DNA of 64,000 bases from Allobosea sp. UNC402CLCol (GCF_000745475.1 NZ_JQJJ01000015.1:1-64000); one strand, 5' to 3'; shown: positions 52,219-62,036, counted from the first letter of the stretch. Translations and numbers: made by a program. Notes: generated by a model from the letters alone, not told the origin.

Positions 52219-53082
52219 TCAGCCGGCGATCTGCGCGACGTAGTCGCGGTAGGAGCGAAGCGGCCTGCCCAGCAGGGTGGTGAGGCGGTCGACGTCACCA
52301 CTGTCGGGGAGCATGCCGTCGGTCAGGAAGCGCTCGGCCATCAGGCCCATGTCGAGCGCCATCCAGCTCGGCATGAACTGGCGCAGGTTCTGCTCGAAGG
52401 CGGCGATATCGTTGCCGGGGAAGGCGATCGTGCGGCCGAGGACATCCGACCAGATGGCTGCGGCGCTCGCGCCGGTCAGCGTATCGGGACCGACCAGGTT
52501 GATGCGGGTGAGCGGGAGCGGCGTGGCCGACTGCTCGCGACGGATCAGTTCGATCGCGGCGATCTCGCCGACATCGCGCGCGTCGATCATCGCAAGACCC
52601 TTGCTGCCGATCGGCATCGGGTAGATGCCGTAGCCGGTGACCACGTCCTTGATCGTGATCTCGTTGTCCATGAAATAGGCCGGGCGCAGGATGGTGGCGT
52701 TGAGGCCCATCTGCTCGATCATGCGCTCGACCCCGAACTTGCCCGCGAAATGAGGCACGTTCACGTAAACGTCGCTGTGGATCACCGAGAGGTAGACGAT
52801 CCGCTTGATCCCCGCCTCGCGGGCGACGTTGAGCGCGATCAGCGCCTGAGTGAATTCGTCGGCGACGACCCCGTTCAGCAGGAACAGCGTCGAGACGCCG
52901 GACATGGCGCCGCGTAGCGCATCGACGTCGAGAAGGTCGCCCTGGACGACGTCGACGCCAGCGGGGAATCTGGTCTTGGCGGGATCGCGGACGAGGGCAC
53001 GCACATCGGCGCTACGGGTGACGAGCTGTTCGACGACGTTACGGCCGACATTGCCGGTCGCGCCGGTTACGAGAATGGTCAT
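52219..53082 (-). CDS. NmrA-like NAD(P)-binding protein
   Basis: A 287-residue atypical short-chain dehydrogenase: dinucleotide fold MTILVTGATGNVGRNVVEQL (first residues), then VRALVRDPAKTRF and the RIVYLSVIHSD block, without the full Tyr-x3-Lys catalytic pair. NmrA-like proteins sense redox through NAD(P) or reduce quinones. The ATG at 53082 puts the Gly motif at the N-terminus; it is followed by the DUF1857 gene and faced by a LysR gene 95 bases away. Confidence 0.85.
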   Translation of the reverse strand: MTILVTGATGNVGRNVVEQLVTRSADVRALVRDPAKTRFPAGVDVVQGDLLDVDALRGAMSGVSTLFLLNGVVADEFTQALIALNVAREAGIKRIVYLSVIHSDVYVNVPHFAGKFGVERMIEQMGLNATILRPAYFMDNEITIKDVVTGYGIYPMPIGSKGLAMIDARDVGEIAAIELIRREQSATPLPLTRINLVGPDTLTGASAAAIWSDVLGRTIAFPGNDIAAFEQNLRQFMPSWMALDMGLMAERFLTDGMLPDSGDVDRLTTLLGRPLRSYRDYVAQIAG

Positions 53083-53177
53083 GGAGGTCACTCCTGGGTT
53101 GAGCCGTTTGGCTGCCCTGAATTTAGCGATCCACATCCGCGCCAATAGACGCCATATCTGGACAGACCGTCTCACTG

Positions 53178-54092
53178 GTGAAACACATGGACCTGCTCGC
53201 CCTCGCCGATTTCAATCTCGTCGCCCGTTACGGAGGGTTCGGAAAAGCCTCACGCGCCGCAGGCCGCCCGAAGGCGACGCTGTCGCGCCGTGTTGCGGAA
53301 TTGGAGGCCAGCCTCGACCTGAGACTGTTTGAGCGCGGGGCTCGCGTCCTGAAGCTGACCGAGGAAGGACGGGCGCTGTTCGAGCGGACGGGCCAACTGC
53401 TCACCGAACTGGGCGAGACGGCTGCGGCAATCGCCTCAGGGGGACACAGCCCCCGAGGCCGGCTGCGGATCAGCGCGCCGTTGCTCTTCTCCCAGATCGC
53501 GATGGGGAAGCTGGCTGCAGGCTTTGCGCTGAAATATCCGGATGTCCGGCTTGAGGTCACGACCGAGGACCGACCTGTCGACATGGTCGAGGAGGCCTAT
53601 GACCTCGTCATCCGGGTCAATCCCGAGCCCGATGAAAGCCTCGTCGGACGGGTCTTCCTCCGAGACCGGCTGGTGGTGGTAGCGAGCCCGAAACTGCGGA
53701 GGCCTCTGGATGGATCGGCCGTTCCGGTCGTCGTGCGTGGCCCTGCCCGCCAAGGCGAAGTCTGGAACATCGAGACCCCAAAGGGTAAGTCGGAGGTCGC
53801 AGTCAATCCGGTCCTGAGCTTGTCATCGCTGATCATGGTGCGGGATGCCGTGCGAATGGGGGTGGGTGCTGGGCGCCTTCCGATATCGCTCGTCAGTCAC
53901 GATCTCGGCGACGGCAAGCTGATCCATTGGGGCGATGTGGGAGGACCGGAGATTACGTTGTGGACGCTCTATCCAACCCGCCGCCTGCTGAGCGCGCGCG
54001 TGTCGGCCTTCCTCGACCATCTCAGACAGGCATTCCCGAAGGGGACGCCCGATGAGCTGGCCGCTTATGTCGGAAGATTCGAGGTCTTGTAG
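53178..54092 (+). CDS. LysR-family transcriptional regulator
   Basis: A 304-residue LysR protein with HTH 5-62 (DFNLVARYGGFGKASRAAGRPKATLSRRVAELE) and effector domain (GRLRISAPLLFSQIAMGKL, YDLVIRVNPEPDESLVGRVF). Divergent from the NmrA/DUF1857 pair, the classic arrangement for a regulator of the opposite operon. An internal alternative start at 53187 (MDLLAL) is equally likely. Confidence 0.9.
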   Translation: MKHMDLLALADFNLVARYGGFGKASRAAGRPKATLSRRVAELEASLDLRLFERGARVLKLTEEGRALFERTGQLLTELGETAAAIASGGHSPRGRLRISAPLLFSQIAMGKLAAGFALKYPDVRLEVTTEDRPVDMVEEAYDLVIRVNPEPDESLVGRVFLRDRLVVVASPKLRRPLDGSAVPVVVRGPARQGEVWNIETPKGKSEVAVNPVLSLSSLIMVRDAVRMGVGAGRLPISLVSHDLGDGKLIHWGDVGGPEITLWTLYPTRRLLSARVSAFLDHLRQAFPKGTPDELAAYVGRFEVL

Positions 54093-54313
54093 GGGAGCCA
54101 TCGCGTCTGGCTCAGTCGTGACGCCGGCTCCCCAGGTCAACGGAGTCCAGGAGTGCTGCTGCCGGCACGCCGGAGCATCTGCGCTGAATGATGGCTGAAA
54201 AAACTGGCCGGCTCCATCGCGCCATCAGCGGACGTTCGGCCCTCGCTCGGAAGCGGATATAGCAAACTCTCACCAAGTCACGGAGACCTGCCAGTACGAC
54301 GAGATACCTCTGG

Positions 54314-54979
54314 CTAAGACGCTACGTTCAGGAGCGACGATCCAGCCAAGGTTTCGATCATATGTTCGATGAAGGCACGCACTCGGTGGGGCACCGGCCC
54401 GCCACCGACATAGATCGCGTGAACCAATTCCAGATCGCCCGGGTGCCAGTCCTCTAAAAAAGGCACTAGCCGGCCTGCCGCGATGTCCTCGGCGACATGA
54501 AACAGCCCGAGCCGCGCGATGCCGGCACCAGCAAGCGTCATCTGCTTCATCGTCTCACCATTGTTCACGACAAGGCTTCCCATGACTGGCTGCTCCAGAT
54601 CCCGATCCTCGTGACGGAACGGCCATGACGGCCGTGCGCGACGGAAGTTGAAGGTCAGGCAGTCATGACGCTCAAGATCGGCGGGCTTCTGGGGCTTGCC
54701 CCTGCGTTCCAGGTAAGGGGGCGCTGCGCAGACAATGCGCCGGCTCTGTCCCAGCTTGCGCGCGATCAGGCCGCTATCCGGCAGGTTTCCCATGCGGATG
54801 GCGACGTCGGTCTTTTCAGCGAGCAGATCGACTATGCCGTCCGTGAAGCTCAGATCGACAATGAGATGCGGATTGCGAGCAATGAACACCTGCATGGCCG
54901 GGGCAACAAACATCGTTCCGAACGGAATCGTGGCGCTGACGCGCAGGCGTCCGCGCACCGCCCCGCCCGCCGCTTCCAT
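54314..54979 (-). pseudogene. LysR effector domain without its DNA-binding half
   Basis: About 220 codons encode a complete LysR effector domain (GRLRVSATIPFGTMFVAPAM, DVAIRMGNLPDSGLIARKL, HDCLTFNF, MTLAGAGIARLGLFHVAEDI). The HTH of about 85 residues is missing: at about 54,985 the sequence switches to the recombinase-like fragment. The break cuts exactly in the linker between the two domains. A truncated protein could be made from the ATG at 54979 but could not bind DNA. Confidence 0.78.
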
Positions 54980-54984
54980 CCCGC

Positions 54985-55737
54985 TGGATCGTCAGCCGCC
55001 ATGGCTCGTAGAAGGTGGTCTGGTCGTAAGCCGCATCCGAGCTCGTCCGCTTGACCGTCTTCACGAAAAAGGCGCCAGGGTCATCGGCGCCAGCCAGCAG
55101 CACGCGGCGGTGGCACGTGACATAGGCTTCAATTTGTTCGTAGAGCCCGCCGAAATCTGGCAGAACCAGCCTAAACGGCTTGCTCCCGAAATACGACGAC
55201 GTCGCGTTCTTGAAGGCGACGGAAGGGATCAGGACCTCCCAGCCTCCATCCCTGTCGCTCCAGCGCAGCTCGCCTCGCTTAAGGTCCTCCAGCTGACGTT
55301 CTGAGCGCGGGATCTGCCCCCGCGGGCAAACCAGGAGCTGGCGCAGGTTCTTCTGTCTAAGCCCGAGATGCAGGCCAAACCGAAGCATCAGGAAAGAGCG
55401 GACGGCTTCCGCGGCCTGGCGCGGATAGCGCGACGGATCGGGCAGCAGGGCGAGGATTTCCTCGGTGATCTTGCGATATTCCCCGACCGGGCTTTCGGCT
55501 TCGAGAACCGGCATGATCGGCTCAAACGGGTCGCGATGGACGCGGGCGACGCGCTGGATCTCCTTCACGCGCCCGGTTGCGTGCTTGAAGAAGGCGTCGC
55601 AGGTGCCATGCCAATCGGGAGCGATGGGCGCAGTTCCGCACTTTGTCGCCGATGGAGAGGCCGCGCTCGGCCAATGACCGATCTCTGGACCGTGGCGCGC
55701 TGCACGCTGGATGACGAGGTGCAGTGAACCGTACTTT
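54985..55737 (-). pseudogene. tyrosine-recombinase-like integrase fragment, both ends lost
   Basis: The minus-strand frame from 55737 reads DWHGTCDAFFKHATGRVKEIQ, then PSRYPRQAAEAVRSFLMLRFGLHLGLRQKNLRQLLV, whose GLRxxNL matches the first catalytic Arg block of phage-type integrases, and ends TTFYEPWRLTIQR near 55,000. The rest (HxxR and the Tyr) is replaced by the LysR fragment. The upstream end is closed by a TGA and has no start codon. It is the scar of a mobile element. Confidence 0.62.
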
Positions 55738-55823
55738 CAGATCCGTGCAACTTTCATTCGACGGAGACTGCGTTCGATAGAGTGAGCCGCATCGATTGTG
55801 TCAATCGGGCGTCCAATCATCAC

Positions 55824-56252
55824 TCAAATGCAGACGCCCTTCAGAAGTTTACGTAGCCCAGGTTCCTCGACCAGATCCGCTGCATCTTGCCATTTGAACC
55901 AACTGCGTAAGCGCTCACCCTTTTCCGGCCAATCGGAGTGCTCTGCAGCAACATTCAACACATAGAGACGAACCTTACAAAGGCTGAAATACCCATCCAT
56001 ACGCTTCCAATAAAGATAGCGTCCTATAGGCTTTTTGCGAATGCGGCCGACAACGCCGCCCTCTTCAAACGCTTCTTTAGCGGCTGCCTCTGATCCCTTG
56101 AGCTTCTTGACGGGCCAACCTTTTGGAAGCGTCCATCGCTTGGTTGACCTGGTCGTGACCAGCAAAATCTCCGCCGTACCATCGTGCCGGCGCCGCACCG
56201 GCACGGCAGCCACCTGTGGGAGAGGCTTGGAGTTAGGTGGGGCTTTGGCCAT
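55824..56252 (-). CDS. NUDIX hydrolase (diphosphoinositol-polyphosphate type)
   Basis: A 142-residue NUDIX protein with the box GSEAAAKEAFEEGGVVG (K in place of the usual first Arg) after RWTLPKGWPVKK. The pattern WTLPKG and the short size match the DIPP/MTH3-like group that cleaves dinucleoside or inositol polyphosphates. It starts 24 bases after the SurE stop, so it is probably the last gene of the importer/MBL/SurE operon. Confidence 0.82.
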   Translation of the reverse strand: MAKAPPNSKPLPQVAAVPVRRRHDGTAEILLVTTRSTKRWTLPKGWPVKKLKGSEAAAKEAFEEGGVVGRIRKKPIGRYLYWKRMDGYFSLCKVRLYVLNVAAEHSDWPEKGERLRSWFKWQDAADLVEEPGLRKLLKGVCI

Positions 56253-56276
56253 CGCAGTGCCGGGATCTATAGGCAG

Positions 56277-57068
56277 TCATTCTGCTTCGGTCGGATGAAA
56301 TTCTCCTGCCGAAACAGGCTGCTGGGCGGCGTTGAGACCCATGGCGAAGCTTTGGGGAAGAGGCGCTCCGTCAGACCAGCAATGACGCACGATTGCGATA
56401 CGGCCTGCATCGATCAGGCTGTTCTCGTCACCGGCTCTGTGGCTATGAGGTCGTCCGCGGCGGATGCGCCAGACGATGCGATTGCCGTCTTCCGTTTGGA
56501 TATCGGCAGCTGCGGCGATCTTGTCGCGACCGATGGAGGCGAGTTCAGCCTCAGCCGGCAACGCCTTCGGCAGGTTGACACTGAGAAAGACGCCTTCGCG
56601 CACCCAGTCTTTGCGCTTTGTCCAGAGCTGCTCTATCAACGTGGCCAGCGCAGCCACGTCCTGTTCCTCCGAAGTGCCGCCCCTGGTGCGCGAAAAACCG
56701 ATTGCCGGAATATCCCAGAAGCTCGCCTCGCGCGCGATCGACAGCGTGCCGGAATAGGCGGCGTCCTCTGCGGCGTTGCGCCCGTCATTGACACCGGACA
56801 GCACGAGGTCCGGCTGGCCGCCGTTGCGGAACAGCACCGTCATCGCCGCGACGACGCAATCGGCCGGCGTTCCGTCGAGCGCATAGTGTTGTTCCTCGCG
56901 CCGCGTGAGCGTCAGATCGCGGTCGAAGGAGAGATGGTGGCTCGCCGCTGTCCACTTCCGTTCCGGCGCAACCACCCAGATGTCGGAAGCCACGCGAGCC
57001 GCCGCACGGCGGAGAAGTGCGATACCAGGAGCATCGATACCGTCATCATTGGCGATTAGGATTCGCAT
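56277..57068 (-). CDS. surE: 5'/3'-nucleotidase SurE
   Basis: A 263-residue SurE: metal-binding NDDG at the N-terminus (residues 7-10), PERKWTAASHHLSF, GTPADCV and LVLSGVNDGRNAAEDAAYSGTLSIAREA. SurE removes phosphate from nucleoside monophosphates and polyphosphate. Two bases separate it from the MBL gene. Its usual neighbour in proteobacteria, pcm, is absent; instead it follows an ABC importer. Confidence 0.92.
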   Translation of the reverse strand: MRILIANDDGIDAPGIALLRRAAARVASDIWVVAPERKWTAASHHLSFDRDLTLTRREEQHYALDGTPADCVVAAMTVLFRNGGQPDLVLSGVNDGRNAAEDAAYSGTLSIAREASFWDIPAIGFSRTRGGTSEEQDVAALATLIEQLWTKRKDWVREGVFLSVNLPKALPAEAELASIGRDKIAAAADIQTEDGNRIVWRIRRGRPHSHRAGDENSLIDAGRIAIVRHCWSDGAPLPQSFAMGLNAAQQPVSAGEFHPTEAE

Positions 57069-57070
57069 GG

Positions 57071-58219
57071 TCAGACCTCGATGACGTCGCCAGGCTTGAG
57101 ATCGGCGACGAGGTTGGGAATGTCGGCTGCGAGCGCGCGGGCTGTCGGCTCATCGCAGGAATGAGCGAGCACGCGCCGGGCGCCGCTCGCCGCCGCGATA
57201 CAGGCGTTCTCGGGTAAGGTCGGATGGGTCGGGAAGCGCAACCAATCGGCCTTCCCCGCTGTGCGCATGGCATCTGCGGGGCTGCCTTTCGGGATGTGAC
57301 CGGTCAGCAGGACCGGGTGACCGTCGCGGCGCGCCTGGGCGAGAGCGGCTCTCGAAGGCCCCGCGAGCCCCATACCGTCGTCGCAGAGTAGCGCAGCCAC
57401 CGGCAATGGTTGACCCTCCTGCCATGAAACAGCGTCGGCGAGCCGGGCCGATAACAGATCAAACGCGCCCGACTTCAGCCAGGCGGAGGCCGCAATCTGT
57501 TCGGCCAACGCCGCTTTCATCGACGGATGAATGGCGATCGGCCCCTGGATCAGCCCGAGCAACTCGATGGAACGGCCGGACAGTGGCGTCGGCAGCACTG
57601 CGCCTTGCGGATGCCCCGCGAGCCAGCGGGAGATGGTGGCGCCACGCTCTGCCGCGGGGACGCGATCCTCGCCATAGGAGGCGTCGATCAGCAAGAGGTC
57701 GCAAGGCGGCAGAGGATCCATGGCGAAGACCGGGCTCGCCGGCACAACGTCGCCGCAGTAGCCGACGCTGCGGCCTTCGGCGCTCAGATGGCACCAGACA
57801 CCGCCGACGACATGCCCACTGCGGCCGGTCCGGATCGCAATCGGGCCGAGCCTGAAATCCTCGCCAGCGGCGATGATCTCGGGCGTGCTCTCCGCGGCCA
57901 CCGCGCGCTCCTGCGGCGTCGCATAAGCCGCGAGCGTCGCGTCGGTTTCGGCGGCGCTTTCTGCGGTCATGAGGATGCGGCCGGCAAAGCCGTGGGTGAG
58001 GCACCAGCCCAGCGCCGCGACATGGTCCTCATGGGCGTGGGTCACGATGATCGCATCGAGCCGCTTCAGCTCGTCAGGCGTGATCACGGGGTAGTAGTCG
58101 GGGCCCCGCGGCGCGCTGGTGTCGACGCCGACATCGAGCAGAAGCCGGGTCCCGCCATGTTCGATACCGATACAGGTCCGACCCTTCTCGCCGACCCCGC
58201 CATGGATCTTGATTTTCAT
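57071..58219 (-). CDS. metallo-beta-lactamase-fold hydrolase
   Basis: A 382-residue MBL protein. Metal motif HAHEDH (61-66) in IIVTHAHEDHVAALGWCLTHG, later His in GRSGHVVGG and Asp in YCGDVVPASPVF. The N-terminus KIKIHGGVGEKGRTCIGIE recalls RNase J/CPSF-type members, but the length and the C-terminal part fit an unclassified phosphodiesterase-like group. The ATG at 58219 is chosen; the longer frame overlaps the ATPase gene. Confidence 0.82.
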   Translation of the reverse strand: MKIKIHGGVGEKGRTCIGIEHGGTRLLLDVGVDTSAPRGPDYYPVITPDELKRLDAIIVTHAHEDHVAALGWCLTHGFAGRILMTAESAAETDATLAAYATPQERAVAAESTPEIIAAGEDFRLGPIAIRTGRSGHVVGGVWCHLSAEGRSVGYCGDVVPASPVFAMDPLPPCDLLLIDASYGEDRVPAAERGATISRWLAGHPQGAVLPTPLSGRSIELLGLIQGPIAIHPSMKAALAEQIAASAWLKSGAFDLLSARLADAVSWQEGQPLPVAALLCDDGMGLAGPSRAALAQARRDGHPVLLTGHIPKGSPADAMRTAGKADWLRFPTHPTLPENACIAAASGARRVLAHSCDEPTARALAADIPNLVADLKPGDVIEV

Positions 58220-58229
58220 GCGGCCGGTC

Positions 58230-59321
58230 TCATGCGGCTTTGTCCATGATCCCGGCTTCGGGGATGACCCAGCCATCATGGATCGAGATGCGGATCACAT
58301 CGCCGGCCTGGGCCGGCGCGGGCTCGGCGGCATCGAGATGCAGCACGAGGTCGTTGCTGGCGGCGGGGCGTGCCTCGAGCCGGAAGAAGCCGCCCTGATA
58401 GGAGAGCCGTTCCACCATGGCCGAAAGCCCCTCCCGTCCGGAGGGAGCGATGCCGATATCGCGTGCCCGCAGGCAGAGCTTCGCCTGGTCGGTAACGGCC
58501 TGATCCGGCCGGCAGCGCACCACCGCCTCGACACCGAGCACGCTGACCTTGCAGCGGCCGGCCCGGGGCGTCGACAGCACGGTCGCCGGCAGCACCATGC
58601 CGTCGCCGATGAAGCCGGCGACGGTGATGTTGGCAGGCTCGCGATACAGCATCGAGGGCGTGGCGAGCTGCAGCAGCCGGCCGCGATCCATCACGGCGAT
58701 GCGATCGGCCAGCGCCATCGCCTCGGCCTGATCATGGGTGATGTAGACCATGGTCGTGCCGGTGCGCTTATGGAAACGGGAGAACTCCTCCTCCATCGAG
58801 GCACGCAGATGCACGTCGAGATTGGCGAGCGGCTCGTCGAGCAGAACGAGCGAGGGTTCGGTGACGAGGCAGCGGGCGAGCGCGACGCGCTGGCGCTGAC
58901 CGCCGGAGAGCATGCCCGGTCGACGCTCGGCGAAACCGTTCAGGCCGACGAGATCGAGCGCCGCCGCGACGCGGCGAGCCCGCTCGGGATCACGCACGCC
59001 GGCGACGGTCAGGCCATAGGCGACGTTCTCCGCCACCGTCATATGCGGCCAGAGCGCATAGGACTGGAAGACGATGCCGAGCTTGCGATGCTCGGGCGGA
59101 ACGTGCTGCTCGGACGAGGAGACGAGCCGGTCGCCGATGCGGATCGCGCCGCCGTCGAGCTTGTCGAAGCCGGCGATCTGGCGCAGCAGCGTGGTCTTGC
59201 CGCAGCCGGACGCACCGAGCACGGCCAGAAACTCGCCGTCCTCGACATCGATCGAGACGTCGTCCAGGGCGATATAGGAGCCGAAGCGCTTCTGCGCCCG
59301 GTCGATGGTCAGTCGCGCCAC
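58230..59321 (-). CDS. ABC transporter ATP-binding protein, ferric/phosphonate type
   Basis: A 363-residue ATPase with Walker A GASGCGKTT, Q-loop FQSYALWPH, signature LSGGQRQR, Walker B LVLLDEPLANLD and a TOBE-like tail (about 280-363). Groups with FbpC and PhnT-type ATPases. Its start overlaps the permease stop by 13 bases. Confidence 0.9.
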   Translation of the reverse strand: MARLTIDRAQKRFGSYIALDDVSIDVEDGEFLAVLGASGCGKTTLLRQIAGFDKLDGGAIRIGDRLVSSSEQHVPPEHRKLGIVFQSYALWPHMTVAENVAYGLTVAGVRDPERARRVAAALDLVGLNGFAERRPGMLSGGQRQRVALARCLVTEPSLVLLDEPLANLDVHLRASMEEEFSRFHKRTGTTMVYITHDQAEAMALADRIAVMDRGRLLQLATPSMLYREPANITVAGFIGDGMVLPATVLSTPRAGRCKVSVLGVEAVVRCRPDQAVTDQAKLCLRARDIGIAPSGREGLSAMVERLSYQGGFFRLEARPAASNDLVLHLDAAEPAPAQAGDVIRISIHDGWVIPEAGIMDKAA

Positions 59322-61027
59322 GGCAGGACTCCCTGGGGCAGTTTTTGGGCGAAGAGAGTGGTCGAAGCCATCAGGGCGACCGTGACGAGAACGGTGATCG
59401 TCGCCAGCGCCGAGGCATAGGTGGAGTCGCCGCCCTGCTCGAAGGAGAAGACGACGACGCCGAGCGTCTCGGCCCCGGAAGACCAGAGCAACGCCGAGAC
59501 CGTCAGCTCGTTGAAGGCCGTGAGGAAGATCAAGAGCGCGCCCGCCACCGCCGCCGGCGCAACCAGCGGGAAGATGATGGTGGCGAGGCGGCGCGGCAGG
59601 CCGGCGCCGGCAATCTGCGCGGCCTCCTCCAGCGTGCGGTCGATCTGAAGATAACCGCTGACGATCGGCCGCAGGCCGAGCACGAGGAAGCGGGCGAGAT
59701 AGGCGAAGACGATGATCCAGACCGTGTTGTAGAGCGAGACGCCCAGCACCGGCAGCGGCTTGAGGAAGAGCAGGATCGCGGCGATCGCGAGCACCACGCC
59801 AGGCATGGCATAGGGCAGCTCGGCGGCGAGGTTGAGCAACCTGAGCGCCCGCGACTTCTTCCAGACGATGAAGTAGCCGAGCGGGACGCAGATCAGCACG
59901 ATCAGGATCGCTGCTCCCGCCGACATCAGGAAGCTGTTGACGAAGGCGCGCTTCGAGGCGGCGTGCTCGAAGAGGACATAGGCATAATTGCCGAATGTCG
60001 CCGTCGCCGCATTGAGCGGCACGCCGAAGGCTGGGATCAGCGACGTGCTGAGCAGGCCGAGCAGCGGCAGAGCCAGGACGAGGATCGCGAAGGTCCAGAG
60101 CAGCGTCTCGATCGGCGCGCGCCAGCGCCCGAGCTCGAAGGGCCGCGCGGCGCTCGAAGTCGTGGTGATGCGGAAGTCGCGACGGCGCATCATGAAATCC
60201 TGCAGCAGGATGCCGGCCATGGCGATGACGCCGATCAGCAGCGACAGGATCGCGACTTCCGAGAGCACGCCCGGCCCGAGGCCCGCGAGGCGCTGGTAGA
60301 TCAGCGTCGGCAGGACGAGGAAGTTGCCGGGGATGCCGAGAAAGGCCGGGATGCCGAAATTGCCGAGGCAGGAGACGAAGCAGAGCGCGATGCCGGCGAC
60401 GAGCGGCGGGGTCATCAGCGGCAGCACGACGGTGCGCAGCACGGTGAGCGGGCTGGCGCCGGCGGCAAGGCCGGCCTCGATCAATTCCTTGGGCAGGGCG
60501 CGCAGGCCGGCACGCAGCGTCAGGAAGACCAGCGGCGCATATTGCAGGCCGAGCAGCAGGATGATGCCCTCGCGCGAATAGAGCGGATTGCGGCTGCCGA
60601 GCGGCGGGGCCATGCCGATCAGCTTCAGCAGCGTGCTCGACGGGCCGAAAAGCTGGAGCCAGGCTAGTGCCGTGACCTGCGGTGCGATCATCAGCGGCAG
60701 CACGAAGCAGAAGGTGAAGGCGTTGCGGGCGCGGATGTCGGTCAGCGTCGCCAGTAGCGCAACGGTCCCGCCGATCAGCACCGCGAACGCTGTGCCGGAT
60801 ATCGCAGTGACCAGGCTGTTGGCGGTGGCCGTCCAGGTCGCCGGGCTGGCGAACACCTTCCCGAGCGCCGTCGCCGAGAGCTGGCCACCGGGGGCCAGCC
60901 CTTCGACGACCAGCCGCCCGATCGGCAGCAGCGAGAGCAGCGCGACGAGACCGACGAGGCCCCAGAGGAGCCCCGTCTCCTCGACGCGCGTGCGCAGCGT
61001 CGCGGTATCAGCGAGTGACATGCGCAC
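59309..61027 (-). CDS. ABC transporter permease with two fused permease halves
   Basis: A 572-residue protein with about twelve spans and two EAA loops (ALPKELIEAGLAAGASPLTVLRTVVLPLM and DRTLEEAAQIAGAGLPRRLATIIFPLV). Such fused FbpB-type permeases serve ferric ion, thiamine and phosphonate-type importers. Between binding-protein and ATPase genes. Confidence 0.9.
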   Translation of the reverse strand: MRMSLADTATLRTRVEETGLLWGLVGLVALLSLLPIGRLVVEGLAPGGQLSATALGKVFASPATWTATANSLVTAISGTAFAVLIGGTVALLATLTDIRARNAFTFCFVLPLMIAPQVTALAWLQLFGPSSTLLKLIGMAPPLGSRNPLYSREGIILLLGLQYAPLVFLTLRAGLRALPKELIEAGLAAGASPLTVLRTVVLPLMTPPLVAGIALCFVSCLGNFGIPAFLGIPGNFLVLPTLIYQRLAGLGPGVLSEVAILSLLIGVIAMAGILLQDFMMRRRDFRITTTSSAARPFELGRWRAPIETLLWTFAILVLALPLLGLLSTSLIPAFGVPLNAATATFGNYAYVLFEHAASKRAFVNSFLMSAGAAILIVLICVPLGYFIVWKKSRALRLLNLAAELPYAMPGVVLAIAAILLFLKPLPVLGVSLYNTVWIIVFAYLARFLVLGLRPIVSGYLQIDRTLEEAAQIAGAGLPRRLATIIFPLVAPAAVAGALLIFLTAFNELTVSALLWSSGAETLGVVVFSFEQGGDSTYASALATITVLVTVALMASTTLFAQKLPQGVLPWRD

Positions 61028-61037
61028 CCGTCCGGGC

Positions 61038-62036
61038 TCAGTTGCCGAACATGGTGGCGAAGCGGGCCTTGTCGGCTTCCGTCACCTTGACCACGGCTGC
61101 GATGTCGGAAGGCATCACGTTGATCTTGGTGCCCTCCGGCAGCCAGGACGGCGCGCCGACGCTGGGCTTGGCCGGGATATACCCCATGGCGAGCGCAAGC
61201 TTCTGGCCGTCATCGGAGAGGATGAAGTCGACGAAGGCCTTGGCGGCGGCCTCGTTCTTGGTCGTCTTCACGATCGCGACCGGCTCGGTCACCGCTGGGG
61301 CGCCTTCCTTCGGGAAGACGAAGTCGATCGGCGAGCCCTGCTTCTTGGCGTTGTAGGCCATGAAGTCGACGAGCACGCCATAGGCCTTCTCGCCGGTGGC
61401 GACCGAGCGCAGCACGGCCCCATTGCCGCGCACGGCGACCGCTTCATTGGCCTTCAGCCCCTCGAAAAGCTTCCAGCCGAGATCGGCACGCGCCGTCATG
61501 GTGGAGAGCATGATCGCTGCGGCGCCCGAATAGAGCGGGCTCGGCATCGAGATCTGGCCCTTGTAGCCGGGCTTGTCGAGATCGGTCCACGAGCTCGGCT
61601 TCTCCTTCGCGGCAGTGTTGTAGGCGATGCCGGTGGTGATCAGCTTCGAGCCGAAATAGGTCTTGTCGGCGTCAAAGGAGCCGGGCTGCAGGCCGTCGGT
61701 CTTGGCGGCGGGATAGGCGAGAAGCTGCTTCTGCGCCTTCAGGATCTCCATGCTCGCGGCATCGGCGATCAGCAGCACGTCGGCGCCGGGCTGGCCGGCC
61801 GATATCTCGGCGGCGAGTTTGCCCATCACCTCGGTCGTTCCGGAGCGGAAGATGTCGACGTCGACGCTGGGATAAGCCTTCTTGAAGGCGGCAATTGTCT
61901 GGGCCGCATCCTTCTCCGGCTGCGAGGTGTAGAGCACGAGCTTGCCCGAGGGGGCCTGCGCGAAGGCCGGGCCGGCGGCGAGCAGCGCGCCGAAGGCTGC
62001 GGCCATCACGAATTTGCGTCTCGTCTGGGTCATCAT
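61038..62036 (-). CDS. ABC transporter substrate-binding protein, family 1 (ferric/phosphonate type)
   Basis: A 332-residue exported protein: signal peptide with RRKFVMAAAFGALLAAGPAFAQ, then KLVLYTSQPEKDAAQTIAAFKKAYPSVDV as in FbpA/AfuA and 2-aminoethylphosphonate-binding proteins. The two adjacent Tyr that hold iron in FbpA are not obvious near the C-terminus, so an organic phosphate ligand is at least as likely. GGAGGA precedes the ATG at 62036. Confidence 0.86.
   Translation of the reverse strand: MMTQTRRKFVMAAAFGALLAAGPAFAQAPSGKLVLYTSQPEKDAAQTIAAFKKAYPSVDVDIFRSGTTEVMGKLAAEISAGQPGADVLLIADAASMEILKAQKQLLAYPAAKTDGLQPGSFDADKTYFGSKLITTGIAYNTAAKEKPSSWTDLDKPGYKGQISMPSPLYSGAAAIMLSTMTARADLGWKLFEGLKANEAVAVRGNGAVLRSVATGEKAYGVLVDFMAYNAKKQGSPIDFVFPKEGAPAVTEPVAIVKTTKNEAAAKAFVDFILSDDGQKLALAMGYIPAKPSVGAPSWLPEGTKINVMPSDIAAVVKVTEADKARFATMFGN

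Noticed and set aside
54093..54145. Hairpin GGGGAGCC/GGCTCCCC after the LysR gene
   Set aside because: Loop of about 26 bases and no T-run; too weak to call a terminator.
59345..60667. 440-codon charged plus-strand frame opposite the fused permease
   Set aside because: Antisense shadow; composition is the complement of membrane-protein codons.
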